A stretch of DNA of 53,513 nt, from assembly GCA_012744435.1 (NCBI GenBank), contig JAAYCA010000063.1, forward strand, positions 1 through 53,513. The letters run 5' to 3'. The notes under the pieces were generated by a model. It ran no database searches. It was not told the DNA's origin and worked only from the letters and a program-made list of their open reading frames with translations. Origin of the DNA: Bacteroidales bacterium. GTDB lineage: Bacteria > Bacteroidota > Bacteroidia > Bacteroidales > UBA932. This document shows, one piece after another, positions 42,433-51,102 of this stretch. The number at the start of each line of letters is the position of its first letter. Position 1 is the stretch's first letter. The position numbers and the translations under genes are program-made.

Positions 42433-42830
42433 AGCGGTTTCCCGGCATTGCGGCGCTGCTCTGCGTCCTGTACGCCCTGCTGGCGGCGGCCTGCGTCCCG
42501 TACGAGGTTCCGTCCTACGTGGGCGAATGGCGCTACGAAAGCTCAGAGCCCGATCTGGGGCCGGGCTATGCCGACTCTTTCGTGCGGGTGGACAAAGACT
42601 GGAACTACCTGTTCTACGACGCGCCGACCGGACAGCGTTTCACCGGCGAAGCGAAGGATTTCTCACACGACGGGATGGTCGTCACCCTCACCGCGACCAA
42701 CGAAAGCGGCACCCGCATCTATGAAGCGGAGCTGCAATTTCTCAAGGATGACAAGATGATTGTGAAAACCTCCTCCGTGAACGGCGTGGCGACCGTCATT
42801 CACTTCTACCGGGTGGCGCACAACGGATGA
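42429..42830 (+). CDS. Small lipocalin-like lipoprotein
   Basis: The product is 133 residues with signal peptide and lipobox LAAAC (MKRFPGIAALLCVLYALLAA). The mature part is beta-rich (VGEWRYESSEP, DGMVVTLTATNES, RIYEAELQFLKDDKMIV), suggesting a small barrel such as the lipocalin-like families common in Bacteroidales. It is coupled to the ketoreductase by ATGA, which may mean a role in handling the lipid product; this is inference. Its 3' end overlaps the convergent MBL gene by 35 bp. Confidence 0.7.
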   Translation: MKRFPGIAALLCVLYALLAAACVPYEVPSYVGEWRYESSEPDLGPGYADSFVRVDKDWNYLFYDAPTGQRFTGEAKDFSHDGMVVTLTATNESGTRIYEAELQFLKDDKMIVKTSSVNGVATVIHFYRVAHNG

Positions 42831-43461
42831 AAAAGCGGTTGCTCCGCTTTTCTTCCCCGATCGTGGACGCCTCTCCGTGCCCCGGCAGCAACAGGGTCTC
42901 GTCCGGCAGGGGCAGCAGATAATCACGGATGCGCTCCAAGGTCTGGGCGTATCCCGTCTCCAGAAAACCCAGCGAACCCTTCTTGACCGTATCTCCGACG
43001 AAGACCGCTCCCGCATCCGGGAGATAATACGCCACCGAGCCCGCCGTATGTCCCCCGACCGGGAGCACCTGCACCGTAATCGGTCCGAACTGCAGTGTCT
43101 GCGTCCCTTCGCCAAAGAAACGGAACGGTGCGGACGGGGACTCCATCTTGAATTGATACAGTTTCCGGAGCTCCCTGTCACGGGAAGCCAGGGCCGTGTC
43201 CAGCACGCTGGCGTGGCATTCGATCCCGTAACGCCTGCACAGCTCCCCGGCGCCGGCGATGTGGTCGACATGCGGGTGGGTGACCAGGATGGCCCTGGGA
43301 TGCAAGCCTGCGCGGGCGATTTCCTCCTCCATCGCCGCCAGCTCCGGATCGGAAGCACAGCCGGGATCCACCAGCACGGCCGATCCGTCCGACCCGTCCC
43401 AGACAAGATAGCTGTTCTCCGCCATCTTGTTGAACACGAATGAATGCAGTTTCTGTCGCAT
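42796..43461 (-). CDS. MBL-fold metallo-hydrolase (glyoxalase II-like)
   Basis: The product is 221 residues. Metal ligands are clear: THPHVDHIAG (HxHxDH), GGHTAGSVAYY, VGDTVKKGS and PGHGEAST. Related proteins hydrolyse thioesters such as S-lactoylglutathione. The true substrate is not evident and the family is broad. It lies 4 nt downstream of the nitroreductase gene, so the two form an operon. Confidence 0.88.
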   Translation of the reverse strand: MRQKLHSFVFNKMAENSYLVWDGSDGSAVLVDPGCASDPELAAMEEEIARAGLHPRAILVTHPHVDHIAGAGELCRRYGIECHASVLDTALASRDRELRKLYQFKMESPSAPFRFFGEGTQTLQFGPITVQVLPVGGHTAGSVAYYLPDAGAVFVGDTVKKGSLGFLETGYAQTLERIRDYLLPLPDETLLLPGHGEASTIGEEKRSNRFFIRCAPPGRSE

Positions 43462-43465
43462 CCCT

Positions 43466-44044
43466 TTATAATTTATACCCCACCGGTATGACGGCTCCCA
43501 GCAGGAAATTGTCCCGCAGTCCCAGAATGGCGTTCAAGGCCTTTCCCGCGAGCAGCGGACCCGTCATGTAGCAGGCTCCGAGACCGAGGCTCTCGGCGGA
43601 AAGCAGGATCAGCATCGCCACGCACGAGAGCGACTTCGTGAGGTTGTCGTGCTCCCAGGCAAGGATGTCGTCCGTGGCCTGCTCCCGCAGGATGCTTTTC
43701 ATCGTGGAGGTCTCCCGGCAATACGGCACCAGCAGCACCGGGGCCGATTCGAAGAAGGTGAAACTCTCCGCATAGCGGCGCCAGAACGGGACGGCGTCCC
43801 CCTCCATCCGGGTGGCGAGCGCTTCCGCGCCGGCACGCACCTGCGCGGCCAGGGCGGCGATGGTCTCCCGATCCCGGACCACGGCGACCTTCCAGCCGCT
43901 TCGGCCGGAGGCGAACGGCGCGTGCGAAGCCATGTCAAGCATGCGCTCCACCGCCTCGTCGGGGACCGGCCGCTCCGCATCGAAGCGGCGGCAGCTCCTG
44001 CGGCGCTGTGAAAGCGCAAGCAGGGTCGCAAACGAATTATCCAT
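43466..44044 (-). CDS. Nitroreductase family flavoprotein
   Basis: FMN-dependent oxidoreductase of 192 residues from the ATG at 44044. The FMN-binding N-terminus is SQRRRSCRRFD; MASHAPFASGRSGWKVAVV and the late ESLGLGACYMTGPLLAG follow the family pattern. ATGs at 44056 and 44062 are also in frame. A -7 box (TAGATTTG, 44071-44064) makes 44062 unlikely, and 44056 would be leaderless. Substrate unknown. Confidence 0.88.
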   Translation of the reverse strand: MDNSFATLLALSQRRRSCRRFDAERPVPDEAVERMLDMASHAPFASGRSGWKVAVVRDRETIAALAAQVRAGAEALATRMEGDAVPFWRRYAESFTFFESAPVLLVPYCRETSTMKSILREQATDDILAWEHDNLTKSLSCVAMLILLSAESLGLGACYMTGPLLAGKALNAILGLRDNFLLGAVIPVGYKL

Positions 44045-44063
44045 TGAAGCATCCATATCCATA

Positions 44064-44071
44064 CAAATCTA
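44064..44071 (-). promoter_or_regulatory. Promoter -7 box for the nitroreductase-MBL operon
   Basis: TAGATTTG on the minus strand, 7 nt upstream of an in-frame ATG at 44056. No -33 found. Confidence 0.4.
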
Positions 44072-44111
44072 CGCAGTTTTCCCGACTAATCCATTATCCG
44101 GCATGATTCGT

Positions 44112-44143
44112 TTTGCTATTATCCGCAAAAGGCCCTATCTTTG
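44112..44143 (+). promoter_or_regulatory. Promoter of the alpha/beta hydrolase gene
   Basis: -33 TTTG (44112-44115), 20-bp spacer, -7 TATCTTTG (44136-44143). The ATG follows 9 nt later, giving at most a few leader bases. Confidence 0.8.
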
Positions 44144-44152
44144 ATTAGGCTT

Positions 44153-45172
44153 ATGAGTTTCGCTTCTTCCATCATTTTCCCATTCATCCGGGGACTGTTT
44201 CCCCAAAAAGAGGACACTTCCGAAAAATACACTCCGGAGATATTCCAGTCGTTTCACCGCGAGGAGAATGCGGAAGACCGGTTCGTTCACGACAAATGCC
44301 TGAAATACGCAGGCAACCGGGAACTCGACATTTACTATCCCGAAAAGGACACGCCGCGTCGCGGGACCGTCATCTATTCCAGCGGCGGAGGCTTCATCTC
44401 CGACTTTCACAGATACTATTCCACACGCAGGTTCGCCTGGAAGATGGCCCGGGACGGATTCGTCGTGGTCGTCCCACGGTATCGCCTGGGACTCAGGGAC
44501 CTCGGAAAACACAGCAAGCTGAAGTTCGGCAGGGTGCTGTCCAAAGCCATTTCTGCAGCGGCGGAAGACACTATGCTGGTCACCCGGTTCCTGCTGGACC
44601 GCGCCGAAGAGCTGGATGTGGACAGGGACAAGATGATTCTGGTAGGCAGCAGTTCCGGCGCATTCCCTTCCCTCCAGTGCGACATGGAGCGCAGCAAGGG
44701 TTCGGAGATGGCCCGCAGGATCCTGCCGGCAGATTTCTCCTATGCCGCCGTCATTTCCCTGTGCGGCGCCGTTTTTTCCTCCGGAAGGCCCCGCTATGGC
44801 AGCGGAACGCCCTCGCCGACCCTGTTCATCCACGGCACCGGCGACAACATGGTCTCGTATTTGCGCTGCACCCTGTTTGGCTACGGCCTGTACGGTCCGG
44901 ATGCCATCGTGCGCGAATTCAGGCGGAAAAAGGCCCCGTACCGATTCATGCGCTTTGTCGGCCAGGGCCATTCCGTGGCTGCGCGTTACATGAGCATCTA
45001 TCAGAACATCCTTCGATTCATCGATCAGGCCGTGAACAAGAAAGATTTGTCCGGGACGGATGAGTATATCCGGGAGCCCCTCAGGAAGCCCATCTTCCTC
45101 GACTACGCCAACCCCATCGTCTTGTACAAAAGCGTGCTCTCCAAAATGAATCCGAAACCCCTGGAGGATTAA
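44153..45172 (+). CDS. Alpha/beta hydrolase (esterase/lipase-like)
   Basis: The product is 339 residues. The oxyanion-hole region is VIYSSGGGFISDF (HGG-like) and the nucleophile elbow GSSSGAFP (~residue 165). Asp is in FIHGTGDNMV and His in GQGHSVA, so the triad is complete. A weakly hydrophobic N-terminus (SFASSIIFPFIRGLF) could be a membrane anchor. Substrate unknown. It overlaps the convergent ABC permease gene by 4 bp. Confidence 0.85.
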   Translation: MSFASSIIFPFIRGLFPQKEDTSEKYTPEIFQSFHREENAEDRFVHDKCLKYAGNRELDIYYPEKDTPRRGTVIYSSGGGFISDFHRYYSTRRFAWKMARDGFVVVVPRYRLGLRDLGKHSKLKFGRVLSKAISAAAEDTMLVTRFLLDRAEELDVDRDKMILVGSSSGAFPSLQCDMERSKGSEMARRILPADFSYAAVISLCGAVFSSGRPRYGSGTPSPTLFIHGTGDNMVSYLRCTLFGYGLYGPDAIVREFRRKKAPYRFMRFVGQGHSVAARYMSIYQNILRFIDQAVNKKDLSGTDEYIREPLRKPIFLDYANPIVLYKSVLSKMNPKPLED

Positions 45173-46215
45173 TCCAGTTTTTTGACCTTCTTGATATTGA
45201 TCACGCTCAGGATGCTCCCGAGCCCCAGCAGGACGAGGCAATTCTCGGGGTTGTCCGTGACGGAGAGTCCCTTGAGCACGATCTTCCAGGAGCCGTCGGC
45301 AATCCAGAAGAAAGGATTGACAAAGCGCGTGGACGCCCAGAACGGCGCCATGTTGTCCAGCGGAGCGAACATGGTGCTGAGCAGGATCAGGGTGATGAAC
45401 AGGAACACCAGTACGTAGATCGCCCGGACCAGCGTGCGCGTACCCACGGCGACCAGGATACCCAGGTTCACGAGGGCGAAGAGGAAACAGGCGGCAAGCA
45501 GATAGTAATCCAGCAGGGGACCGGCACAGACCAGGGAATAACCCGCCCGGGCGATGACCAGGCCGAGGGTGAGTTCGCCAAGTCCGATCAAGGTAAAAAA
45601 CAACACCTTGGAGAATACATACAGCGAAGCGCTCATCCCCGTGCTGCGCAGGTGTTCCAACGTCTTGCTCTCCTTCTCGGTCACGACCGAGAGCGTGGCC
45701 AGGCAGCAGCCCATGATGGCAATCAGCAACGACAGCATCGTCACGAGATAGTAGTGCGTGTTGCCTGCTCCCGATAGGAACAGGGCATGGGTGCGCACCC
45801 GCCCGTCATCCTGCACACCGCTCAGCTGACGGCTCACGTAATAGGCGACATCCCGGCCCAGGACGAGTTGGGAGGCATCCGCGAGAATGTGGTATTCTCC
45901 CCCGTCGCGGGGCACCACCACGATCCCGTCGATCTCACCCAGATCCATCCGGCGCTCCGACGCCTGCAGCGAAGCGGACTGGCCCACCCGGGCGATCTGG
46001 GGCGAGCCCGACAGGGCCGTCACCGCTTCCCGGCCCCGGCCGGAATACGATTCGTCCACCACCTCCACCCGGAGGCGGGTCTTGTTGGACAGGCCCAGCG
46101 GCACGATCCCGACCACGATGATCGGGCACAGGATCAGGATAAAAGCCATCGCGGGCGAACGCACCAGCTGGAGGAACTCCTTCACCAGAATCTGTATGAT
46201 CAGCCGCCACTTCAT
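45169..46215 (-). CDS. ABC-2 type permease (YbhR/YhhJ-like), distal
   Basis: The product is 348 residues. One N-terminal membrane helix (AMAFILILCPIIVVGIVPLG) is followed by an extracytoplasmic region (~45-150). Five more helices follow, including MLSLLIAIMGCCLATLSVVTE, the ABC-2 coupling region (EKESKTLEHLRSTGMS). It is the last gene of the five-to-six-gene export operon tolC-hlyD-ATPase-ATPase-permease-permease. It overlaps the upstream permease gene by 4 nt. Confidence 0.9.
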   Translation of the reverse strand: MKWRLIIQILVKEFLQLVRSPAMAFILILCPIIVVGIVPLGLSNKTRLRVEVVDESYSGRGREAVTALSGSPQIARVGQSASLQASERRMDLGEIDGIVVVPRDGGEYHILADASQLVLGRDVAYYVSRQLSGVQDDGRVRTHALFLSGAGNTHYYLVTMLSLLIAIMGCCLATLSVVTEKESKTLEHLRSTGMSASLYVFSKVLFFTLIGLGELTLGLVIARAGYSLVCAGPLLDYYLLAACFLFALVNLGILVAVGTRTLVRAIYVLVFLFITLILLSTMFAPLDNMAPFWASTRFVNPFFWIADGSWKIVLKGLSVTDNPENCLVLLGLGSILSVINIKKVKKLD

Positions 46216-47294
46216 CTCGGAACCTTGCGTTTGAAGCCGATCAGGGAAAGCGCGAAAGCCAGGAAAGTCTCAACCGTGAGGATGAGCAGGAAGGGGTAAT
46301 TCTCCGGCAAACCGGTCCCCTTGTAGGCGATGTTCCGGAAAGCGGTGATGAACGCGGTCCCCGGCAGAAACTCCACGACCGGGCGGACGGCTTCATCCAT
46401 GGAGTTGATCGGGAACACGAAGCCCGACAGGAACACATTCGGGATGAACAGGACGATCCAACACAGGACGAGCACGTCCAGCGGCCGGTCAAACCAGGCC
46501 GCGATCAGCAGGCCAAGGGACATGCAGCACACCGAGTACAGGATGCAGAGGCCGAAGAAAAGCAACAGGCTCCCCTGGACGGGAACGCCGAAATACAGGC
46601 AGGCCAGCCAGACCATCATCACATGGAAGAGCGAGATCAGAAAATACGGCAGAGACTTGCCCGCAATCAGTTCCGCCGTCGACATCCGGGTCATCCGGAG
46701 CATCCGGTAGCTTCCCTGCGCCTTCTCCTTGTTGAAACTCGTTCCCAGCACGATGGAGGAGATCAGCATGAAGATCATCATCACCAGGCCGGGAACGGGC
46801 ATGTACTCCTTCTTCATCGAAGGATTGTAGATATAGCGGACAGACGGGGCCGCCGGCAGGATCTGCCGGGTTTCGTCCGCAAAGAAATCCGCCAGCACGG
46901 AACGGATCATCATGTCCTCGTTGGAGGCCAGCAGATCGCTCGTTCCGTCCAGAAAGACGTCCACCCCGTCCGCGCGATACACGACCACGGCACGCGTATT
47001 GGCCCGGGCAAAGGCGTCGCCGATCTCAGACAGGTCCGTGAGCCGGCCGACGATCTGGAACTTGGGATTGGCTTCCAGACGGGCAAAGAGCCGCTCGCCT
47101 TCGACACTGTAGCCCGGATTGTACACCTGGATGTTGTGGTGGTGCACATCGAAAGACAGGGCGTAGCCGAAAAGAATCAGCACGAAGCCGGGCATGAAGA
47201 AAAGAAGCAGGCGGCTGATCTTGTCCCTGAAAATATGCCGGAATTCCTTGCGGACCACGGACCATATGCGAGCTTTCCCTGTGGTCTGCATCAT
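46212..47294 (-). CDS. ABC-2 type permease (YbhS-like), proximal
   Basis: The product is 360 residues with the same architecture as its neighbour: N-terminal helix (LLLFFMPGFVLILFGYALSF), extracytoplasmic domain, then five helices with the SFNKEKAQGSYRMLRMTRM coupling segment. The start (ATGATG at 47294) overlaps the ATPase stop. The two permeases presumably form a heterodimer with the two ATPases. Confidence 0.9.
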   Translation of the reverse strand: MMQTTGKARIWSVVRKEFRHIFRDKISRLLLFFMPGFVLILFGYALSFDVHHHNIQVYNPGYSVEGERLFARLEANPKFQIVGRLTDLSEIGDAFARANTRAVVVYRADGVDVFLDGTSDLLASNEDMMIRSVLADFFADETRQILPAAPSVRYIYNPSMKKEYMPVPGLVMMIFMLISSIVLGTSFNKEKAQGSYRMLRMTRMSTAELIAGKSLPYFLISLFHVMMVWLACLYFGVPVQGSLLLFFGLCILYSVCCMSLGLLIAAWFDRPLDVLVLCWIVLFIPNVFLSGFVFPINSMDEAVRPVVEFLPGTAFITAFRNIAYKGTGLPENYPFLLILTVETFLAFALSLIGFKRKVPR

Positions 47295-47953
47295 CGGAAA
47301 AAGCCTAACAGGTCCTGTTGCGTGGAGGCGACATCCTTGGGAGCGCCGCCCGCCACGATGCGGCCGCTGTTCATGATGGCGAGGCGGCTGCAGTAAAAAG
47401 CCTCGTCGAGGTAATGGGTGCTCACGATGACCCCCGTTCCCTCCGCAGCCTTGGCATGGATCATTTTCCACAGCCGCCGGCGGGAGAGCGAATCCAGGCC
47501 GCTCGTGGGTTCATCCAGGATCAGCACGGGCGGATCCGCGATGACGGCGATCGAGAAGGACAGCGCCTGCCGCCAGCCGGAAGGCAGGAATTTCACCTGA
47601 CGGTCACGGTAGGGGCCGAGTTCGAGCGAAGCCACGATGCTTTCTTCCCGCTCCGCGACGGTCTGCCGTCCGAGACCGTAGAGCGTGGCGTAGAAGCGGA
47701 TGTTTTCATGGACGGTCAGTTCCTCCACCAGCGAAAAGGTCTGGCACATATAGCCGGGCCGCCCGGTGACCGCGATCTGCCCGCCGTCCGGACGGATCAG
47801 GTCGCAGACCATGCGGATCAGCGTGGTCTTGCCCGCGCCGTTGGCGCCCAGCAGGCCGAGGATCTCGCCGCCGGACAGGTCCAGCGTCACATCGTCCACG
47901 GCGAGGAATTTGCCGAAACGCTTGCTCACGTGGCTGATTTCCACCAGTTTCAT
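47291..47953 (-). CDS. ABC transporter ATPase, second of pair
   Basis: The product is 220 residues. Walker A GANGAGKTT, Q-loop in MCQTFSLVEE, Walker B VLILDEPTSGLD and H-loop VSTHYLDEA are intact. The signature LSGGQ is degenerate (LPSGWRQAL). In YbhF and RbbA the two ATPase units are fused in one chain; here they are separate genes overlapping by 4 nt. Confidence 0.92.
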   Translation of the reverse strand: MKLVEISHVSKRFGKFLAVDDVTLDLSGGEILGLLGANGAGKTTLIRMVCDLIRPDGGQIAVTGRPGYMCQTFSLVEELTVHENIRFYATLYGLGRQTVAEREESIVASLELGPYRDRQVKFLPSGWRQALSFSIAVIADPPVLILDEPTSGLDSLSRRRLWKMIHAKAAEGTGVIVSTHYLDEAFYCSRLAIMNSGRIVAGGAPKDVASTQQDLLGFFR

Positions 47954-48843
47954 AGGCGCTTCCTCCCGCTGGACAGGGTGTCGATGAAGATGTCTTCGAT
48001 GCCCGGCTCGACCGGGCTGGGTTTCCGCCCGCACAGGGGCGTGCCGGCGTAGGAGGCGTCCGCCGTGAAGTGCAGGCTGTCGCCCCAGAGGTAGTGGTCC
48101 AGCACGCCGGGCTCCGCATTGAGCGCCGCCTCGAACTGCGGCAGCTCGGCCGGTGAGCAGGGCAGCGAATAAAGCCGGTGCGGATAGGAACGGATGATGT
48201 GTTCCGGACTGTCGAAAAGCAGGGTCTCGCCTTCGTGCAGGAACAGGATGCGGTCGGCCAGGCCCGCCTCGTCCAGGTAATGGGTGCTTACCAGCACCGA
48301 CACGCCCTTGTCGCGCAGCGTACCGATCTCTTTCCACATGTCGTAGCGGGACACGGGGTCCACCCCCACCGTCGGCTCGTCAAGCAGCAGCATCGAAGGA
48401 TTGTGGACCAGCGCGCAGCAGATCGCCAGCTTTTGCTTCATGCCTCCGGACAGCGTGTCAGCCCGGAAATGGGTGAAATCCCCCAGGCTCTTCCAGAGAC
48501 AGGGCGACAGGGTCTCGATATCCTCCGCCCGGCAGCCATATGCGCCGGCGAAGAATTCGAGATTCTCCGTCACGCTGAGGTCGCCGTACAGGGAGAAACG
48601 ACCCGGCACATAGCCGATGCGCGCCCGGGCGTCCTTGGGGTGCGTACGCACGTCGAAACCATCCACCAGGGCTCTCCCTTCGAAGTCGGAATCAATCGTG
48701 GCGAGGATGTCGAACAAAGTGGACTTGCCGGCGCCGTTGGCACCCATCAGCGCCACGATCTGACCGTCTTCCACCCGGAAGGACACGCCTTTGAGGGCCT
48801 GATGGGAACCGAAGTGCTTGCGTATGCCTTCGGCCTCGATCAT
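47950..48843 (-). CDS. ABC transporter ATPase, first of pair
   Basis: The product is 297 residues with Walker A GANGAGKST, a good signature TLSGGMKQKL, Walker B MLLLDEPTVGVDP and H-loop VSTHYLDEA. A C-terminal extension of ~75 residues follows the ATPase core. It overlaps hlyD and the second ATPase by 4 nt each. Confidence 0.93.
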   Translation of the reverse strand: MIEAEGIRKHFGSHQALKGVSFRVEDGQIVALMGANGAGKSTLFDILATIDSDFEGRALVDGFDVRTHPKDARARIGYVPGRFSLYGDLSVTENLEFFAGAYGCRAEDIETLSPCLWKSLGDFTHFRADTLSGGMKQKLAICCALVHNPSMLLLDEPTVGVDPVSRYDMWKEIGTLRDKGVSVLVSTHYLDEAGLADRILFLHEGETLLFDSPEHIIRSYPHRLYSLPCSPAELPQFEAALNAEPGVLDHYLWGDSLHFTADASYAGTPLCGRKPSPVEPGIEDIFIDTLSSGRKRL

Positions 48844-49748
48844 TTCTGGGAAGGAAGGTAGATCTCGGCAGGCATGCCCGATCTGAGCCGGGCATCTTCG
48901 GCGAGGTCGATCCGCACGTGATACACCAGCGAGGCGCGGGTGTCGCGGGTCAGGACCTTGTTGGGGGTGAATTCCGCCTCGTCGGAAATATAGGAGATCC
49001 GGCCGGGGAGCGTGCGCAGCGTGCCGCCTTCGGCATCCACCTTGACATCCACCGCATCACCCAGGGCGATACGGGTGAGGTCGCCGCCTTCCAGCCAGGC
49101 GTCCACGTACATGTGCTGCAGGTCGGCCAATTTGAATATCGGATGCCCCGCATCCACGAATTCATGCAGGTGGGCGTACAGGGCCGTCACCGTGCCCGTT
49201 TCCGGACAGGTGACCGTACAGCGCGCGATGCGGTCGCGCACGATGTCCGCCTGGGATTTCAGGGATTCGATATTGACCAGCACGGCCGCCGTCTCCCGCG
49301 AGAGGGAGGAACGGGCGGCGGATATCTGACTGTCGAGTACGCGGAGCTGGTCGTCGAGATTGTCCAGTTGCCTGCGGGATGCGGCGCCGGAAGAGACGAG
49401 GGGGGCGATCCGCTCCCTTTCGTTCTGGAGCGACTCCCGCTGGCGGTGCAGCACGTCCAACTGCCGGCCCACGTCGGGCACGGTCGGCTGGAGGGCGCGG
49501 ATCTGCGCCTCGAAGGCGCGAAGCTGCAACGACAGGGCGGCCGTGTCGAGCTGTACCGCGACGGCCCCCCGCTCGACTCTCTGCCCTTCCTCCACCGGCA
49601 GGGCCATGATCTGGCCGGCCTCGGAAGCGGCGATCATCCAGCTGTGGGCATCGATGATGCCATAGGCGTCAGGCTTGCCGGAGCGGCCGCAAGCGGACAG
49701 CAGCACCAGGCAGCCAAGCAGAATCGGGACAAAAGGGTTTCGGGTCAT
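48840..49748 (-). CDS. HlyD/membrane-fusion lipoprotein (YbhG-like)
   Basis: Periplasmic adaptor linking the ABC pump to TolC. The product is 302 residues with lipobox LLSACG. A lipoyl-like half-motif (QIMALPVEEGQRVERGAVAV) is followed by a coiled-coil hairpin (~75-180), then the returning lipoyl half (CPETGTVTALYAHLHEFVDA) and a barrel domain. It overlaps tolC and the first ATPase by 4 nt. Confidence 0.92.
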   Translation of the reverse strand: MTRNPFVPILLGCLVLLSACGRSGKPDAYGIIDAHSWMIAASEAGQIMALPVEEGQRVERGAVAVQLDTAALSLQLRAFEAQIRALQPTVPDVGRQLDVLHRQRESLQNERERIAPLVSSGAASRRQLDNLDDQLRVLDSQISAARSSLSRETAAVLVNIESLKSQADIVRDRIARCTVTCPETGTVTALYAHLHEFVDAGHPIFKLADLQHMYVDAWLEGGDLTRIALGDAVDVKVDAEGGTLRTLPGRISYISDEAEFTPNKVLTRDTRASLVYHVRIDLAEDARLRSGMPAEIYLPSQK

Positions 49749-51010
49749 AACTGGGAAATATAGCGCTTGCGCAAAAGTTGTTGTTGAAGTTTGAGAATAG
49801 AATAGACCTCCCCGTCCAGCCGGGCGGCGGAGAGCTGCTCGAGCGCCGTGAGATAATCGGACACGGGTGCGGCACCCTGCGCGGACAAGGCGTCCAGCTC
49901 GTCGCAGAGCTCCTCATATTTGGCCACGGTCTGCCCGTTCGCCTCCAGCAGCTGCGCATAGCGGGCGATCTCCCCGTCATACTTCAGCAGGGCCACCTGC
50001 TTCTGCCGCTCCAGGTTTTCCCGCTGCAAGGCGAGCTTGCGGGCGGCGGCATCCAGCCGGTTGCGGCCCAGATGGACATCCCGCCAGTCGCTGATCGGGA
50101 TCATGAGGGTCAGGCCCACGGCCCAGTACACATCGGGCCGGCGGTTGAAGAAATCCAGCGACGGGCGGCCGTAGCCCACCGCCCCGACGGCCTGGAGGGA
50201 GGGCAGTGCCGAAGCGCGCACGAGCTGCTTATCGAGTTCGATCCGCCGGGCTTCCAGGTCCAGCCGGGCAAACGCCGGGTCGGATACGGCCGTCCCCGGA
50301 TCCTCTCCGAGGGGCATTTCAAATGTCGTGGATTCGTCCATCTGCAATCCGGTGAGGGCGGAGAGCATGGCAAGGGCAGCCTGTGTCTGGGCGGTGCTTC
50401 CGGACAACTCGGCCTCGAGGCTGGTCGTCTGCGCCTCCAGCGCCAGAACGGCATCCTTGTAGCTCACGCCCGCCCCGTAGGCTTCGCGGGCGTCGGAAAG
50501 CTTGATCCGGACGGCATTCAACTGCCGGGAAAGGATCTCTTCGCGCTTGCGCGACAGCAGGATCCCGAGATAAAGCTCATCCACGGCTCCGTCCAGCTCG
50601 ATCCCCTGACGGTCGATCTCCAGCCGCTCCTGTGCATGAGAAAGCTCGTTCTGCTCCGCCTTGAGCTTTCGCTGCCCGCCGCTATAAAGCGGCTGGGAAA
50701 GCAGGAAGCCGCTGTTGTACTGAAACCGGGGAATGGCATGCAGCACGAAAGGGAAATCCGTCATGCTGGCCGGATTGGGGGCTTCGGAGAGATAATGCAC
50801 CAGACCATAAGCCCGCAACGAATAGCGGAACGGGCTGTCCTCCATGGCGGCGCCGGCTTCCCGGTCAACGTCGTTCAAAGCGTACAATTCCTCCAGCCGG
50901 CCGGCCTGGCGCGCCGCTTCCCGGCAGGCCTCCAGTGAAAGGGGACCGCCTCCGAAAGAAGGCGGAACGGACAGGATGAAAAACAAAAAAAGGCCGGACA
51001 GTTTCCTCAT
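49745..51010 (-). CDS. TolC-family outer membrane efflux protein
   Basis: Outer-membrane channel of the export system. The product is 421 residues with signal peptide (MRKLSGLFLFFILSVPPSF). Two long helical repeats of the outer membrane efflux type are visible, with SGGQRKLKAEQNELSHAQER in the first. It is the first gene of the operon. The start at 51010 follows a -7 box by 8 nt; a GTG or ATG further upstream would precede the transcript start. Confidence 0.92.
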   Translation of the reverse strand: MRKLSGLFLFFILSVPPSFGGGPLSLEACREAARQAGRLEELYALNDVDREAGAAMEDSPFRYSLRAYGLVHYLSEAPNPASMTDFPFVLHAIPRFQYNSGFLLSQPLYSGGQRKLKAEQNELSHAQERLEIDRQGIELDGAVDELYLGILLSRKREEILSRQLNAVRIKLSDAREAYGAGVSYKDAVLALEAQTTSLEAELSGSTAQTQAALAMLSALTGLQMDESTTFEMPLGEDPGTAVSDPAFARLDLEARRIELDKQLVRASALPSLQAVGAVGYGRPSLDFFNRRPDVYWAVGLTLMIPISDWRDVHLGRNRLDAAARKLALQRENLERQKQVALLKYDGEIARYAQLLEANGQTVAKYEELCDELDALSAQGAAPVSDYLTALEQLSAARLDGEVYSILKLQQQLLRKRYISQL

Positions 51011-51018
51011 ATAATGCC

Positions 51019-51026
51019 CAAAGATA
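51019..51026 (-). promoter_or_regulatory. Promoter -7 box for the tolC-ABC operon
   Basis: TATCTTTG on the minus strand, 8 nt upstream of the tolC ATG. No -33 TTTG. A short or absent leader is expected. Confidence 0.55.
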
Positions 51027-51046
51027 CACATTTTCCCTTTCTTCTT

Positions 51047-51077
51047 TTTGATAATTAGTAAAAATGCCGTACTTTTA
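51047..51077 (+). promoter_or_regulatory. Promoter of the outer-membrane barrel gene
   Basis: -33 TTTG (51047-51050), 19-bp spacer, -7-like TACTTTTA (51070-51077). It lies 25 nt before the ATG. Confidence 0.5.
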
Positions 51078-51102
51078 TGCTCATTAACAAATCGCTAAAC
51101 AA

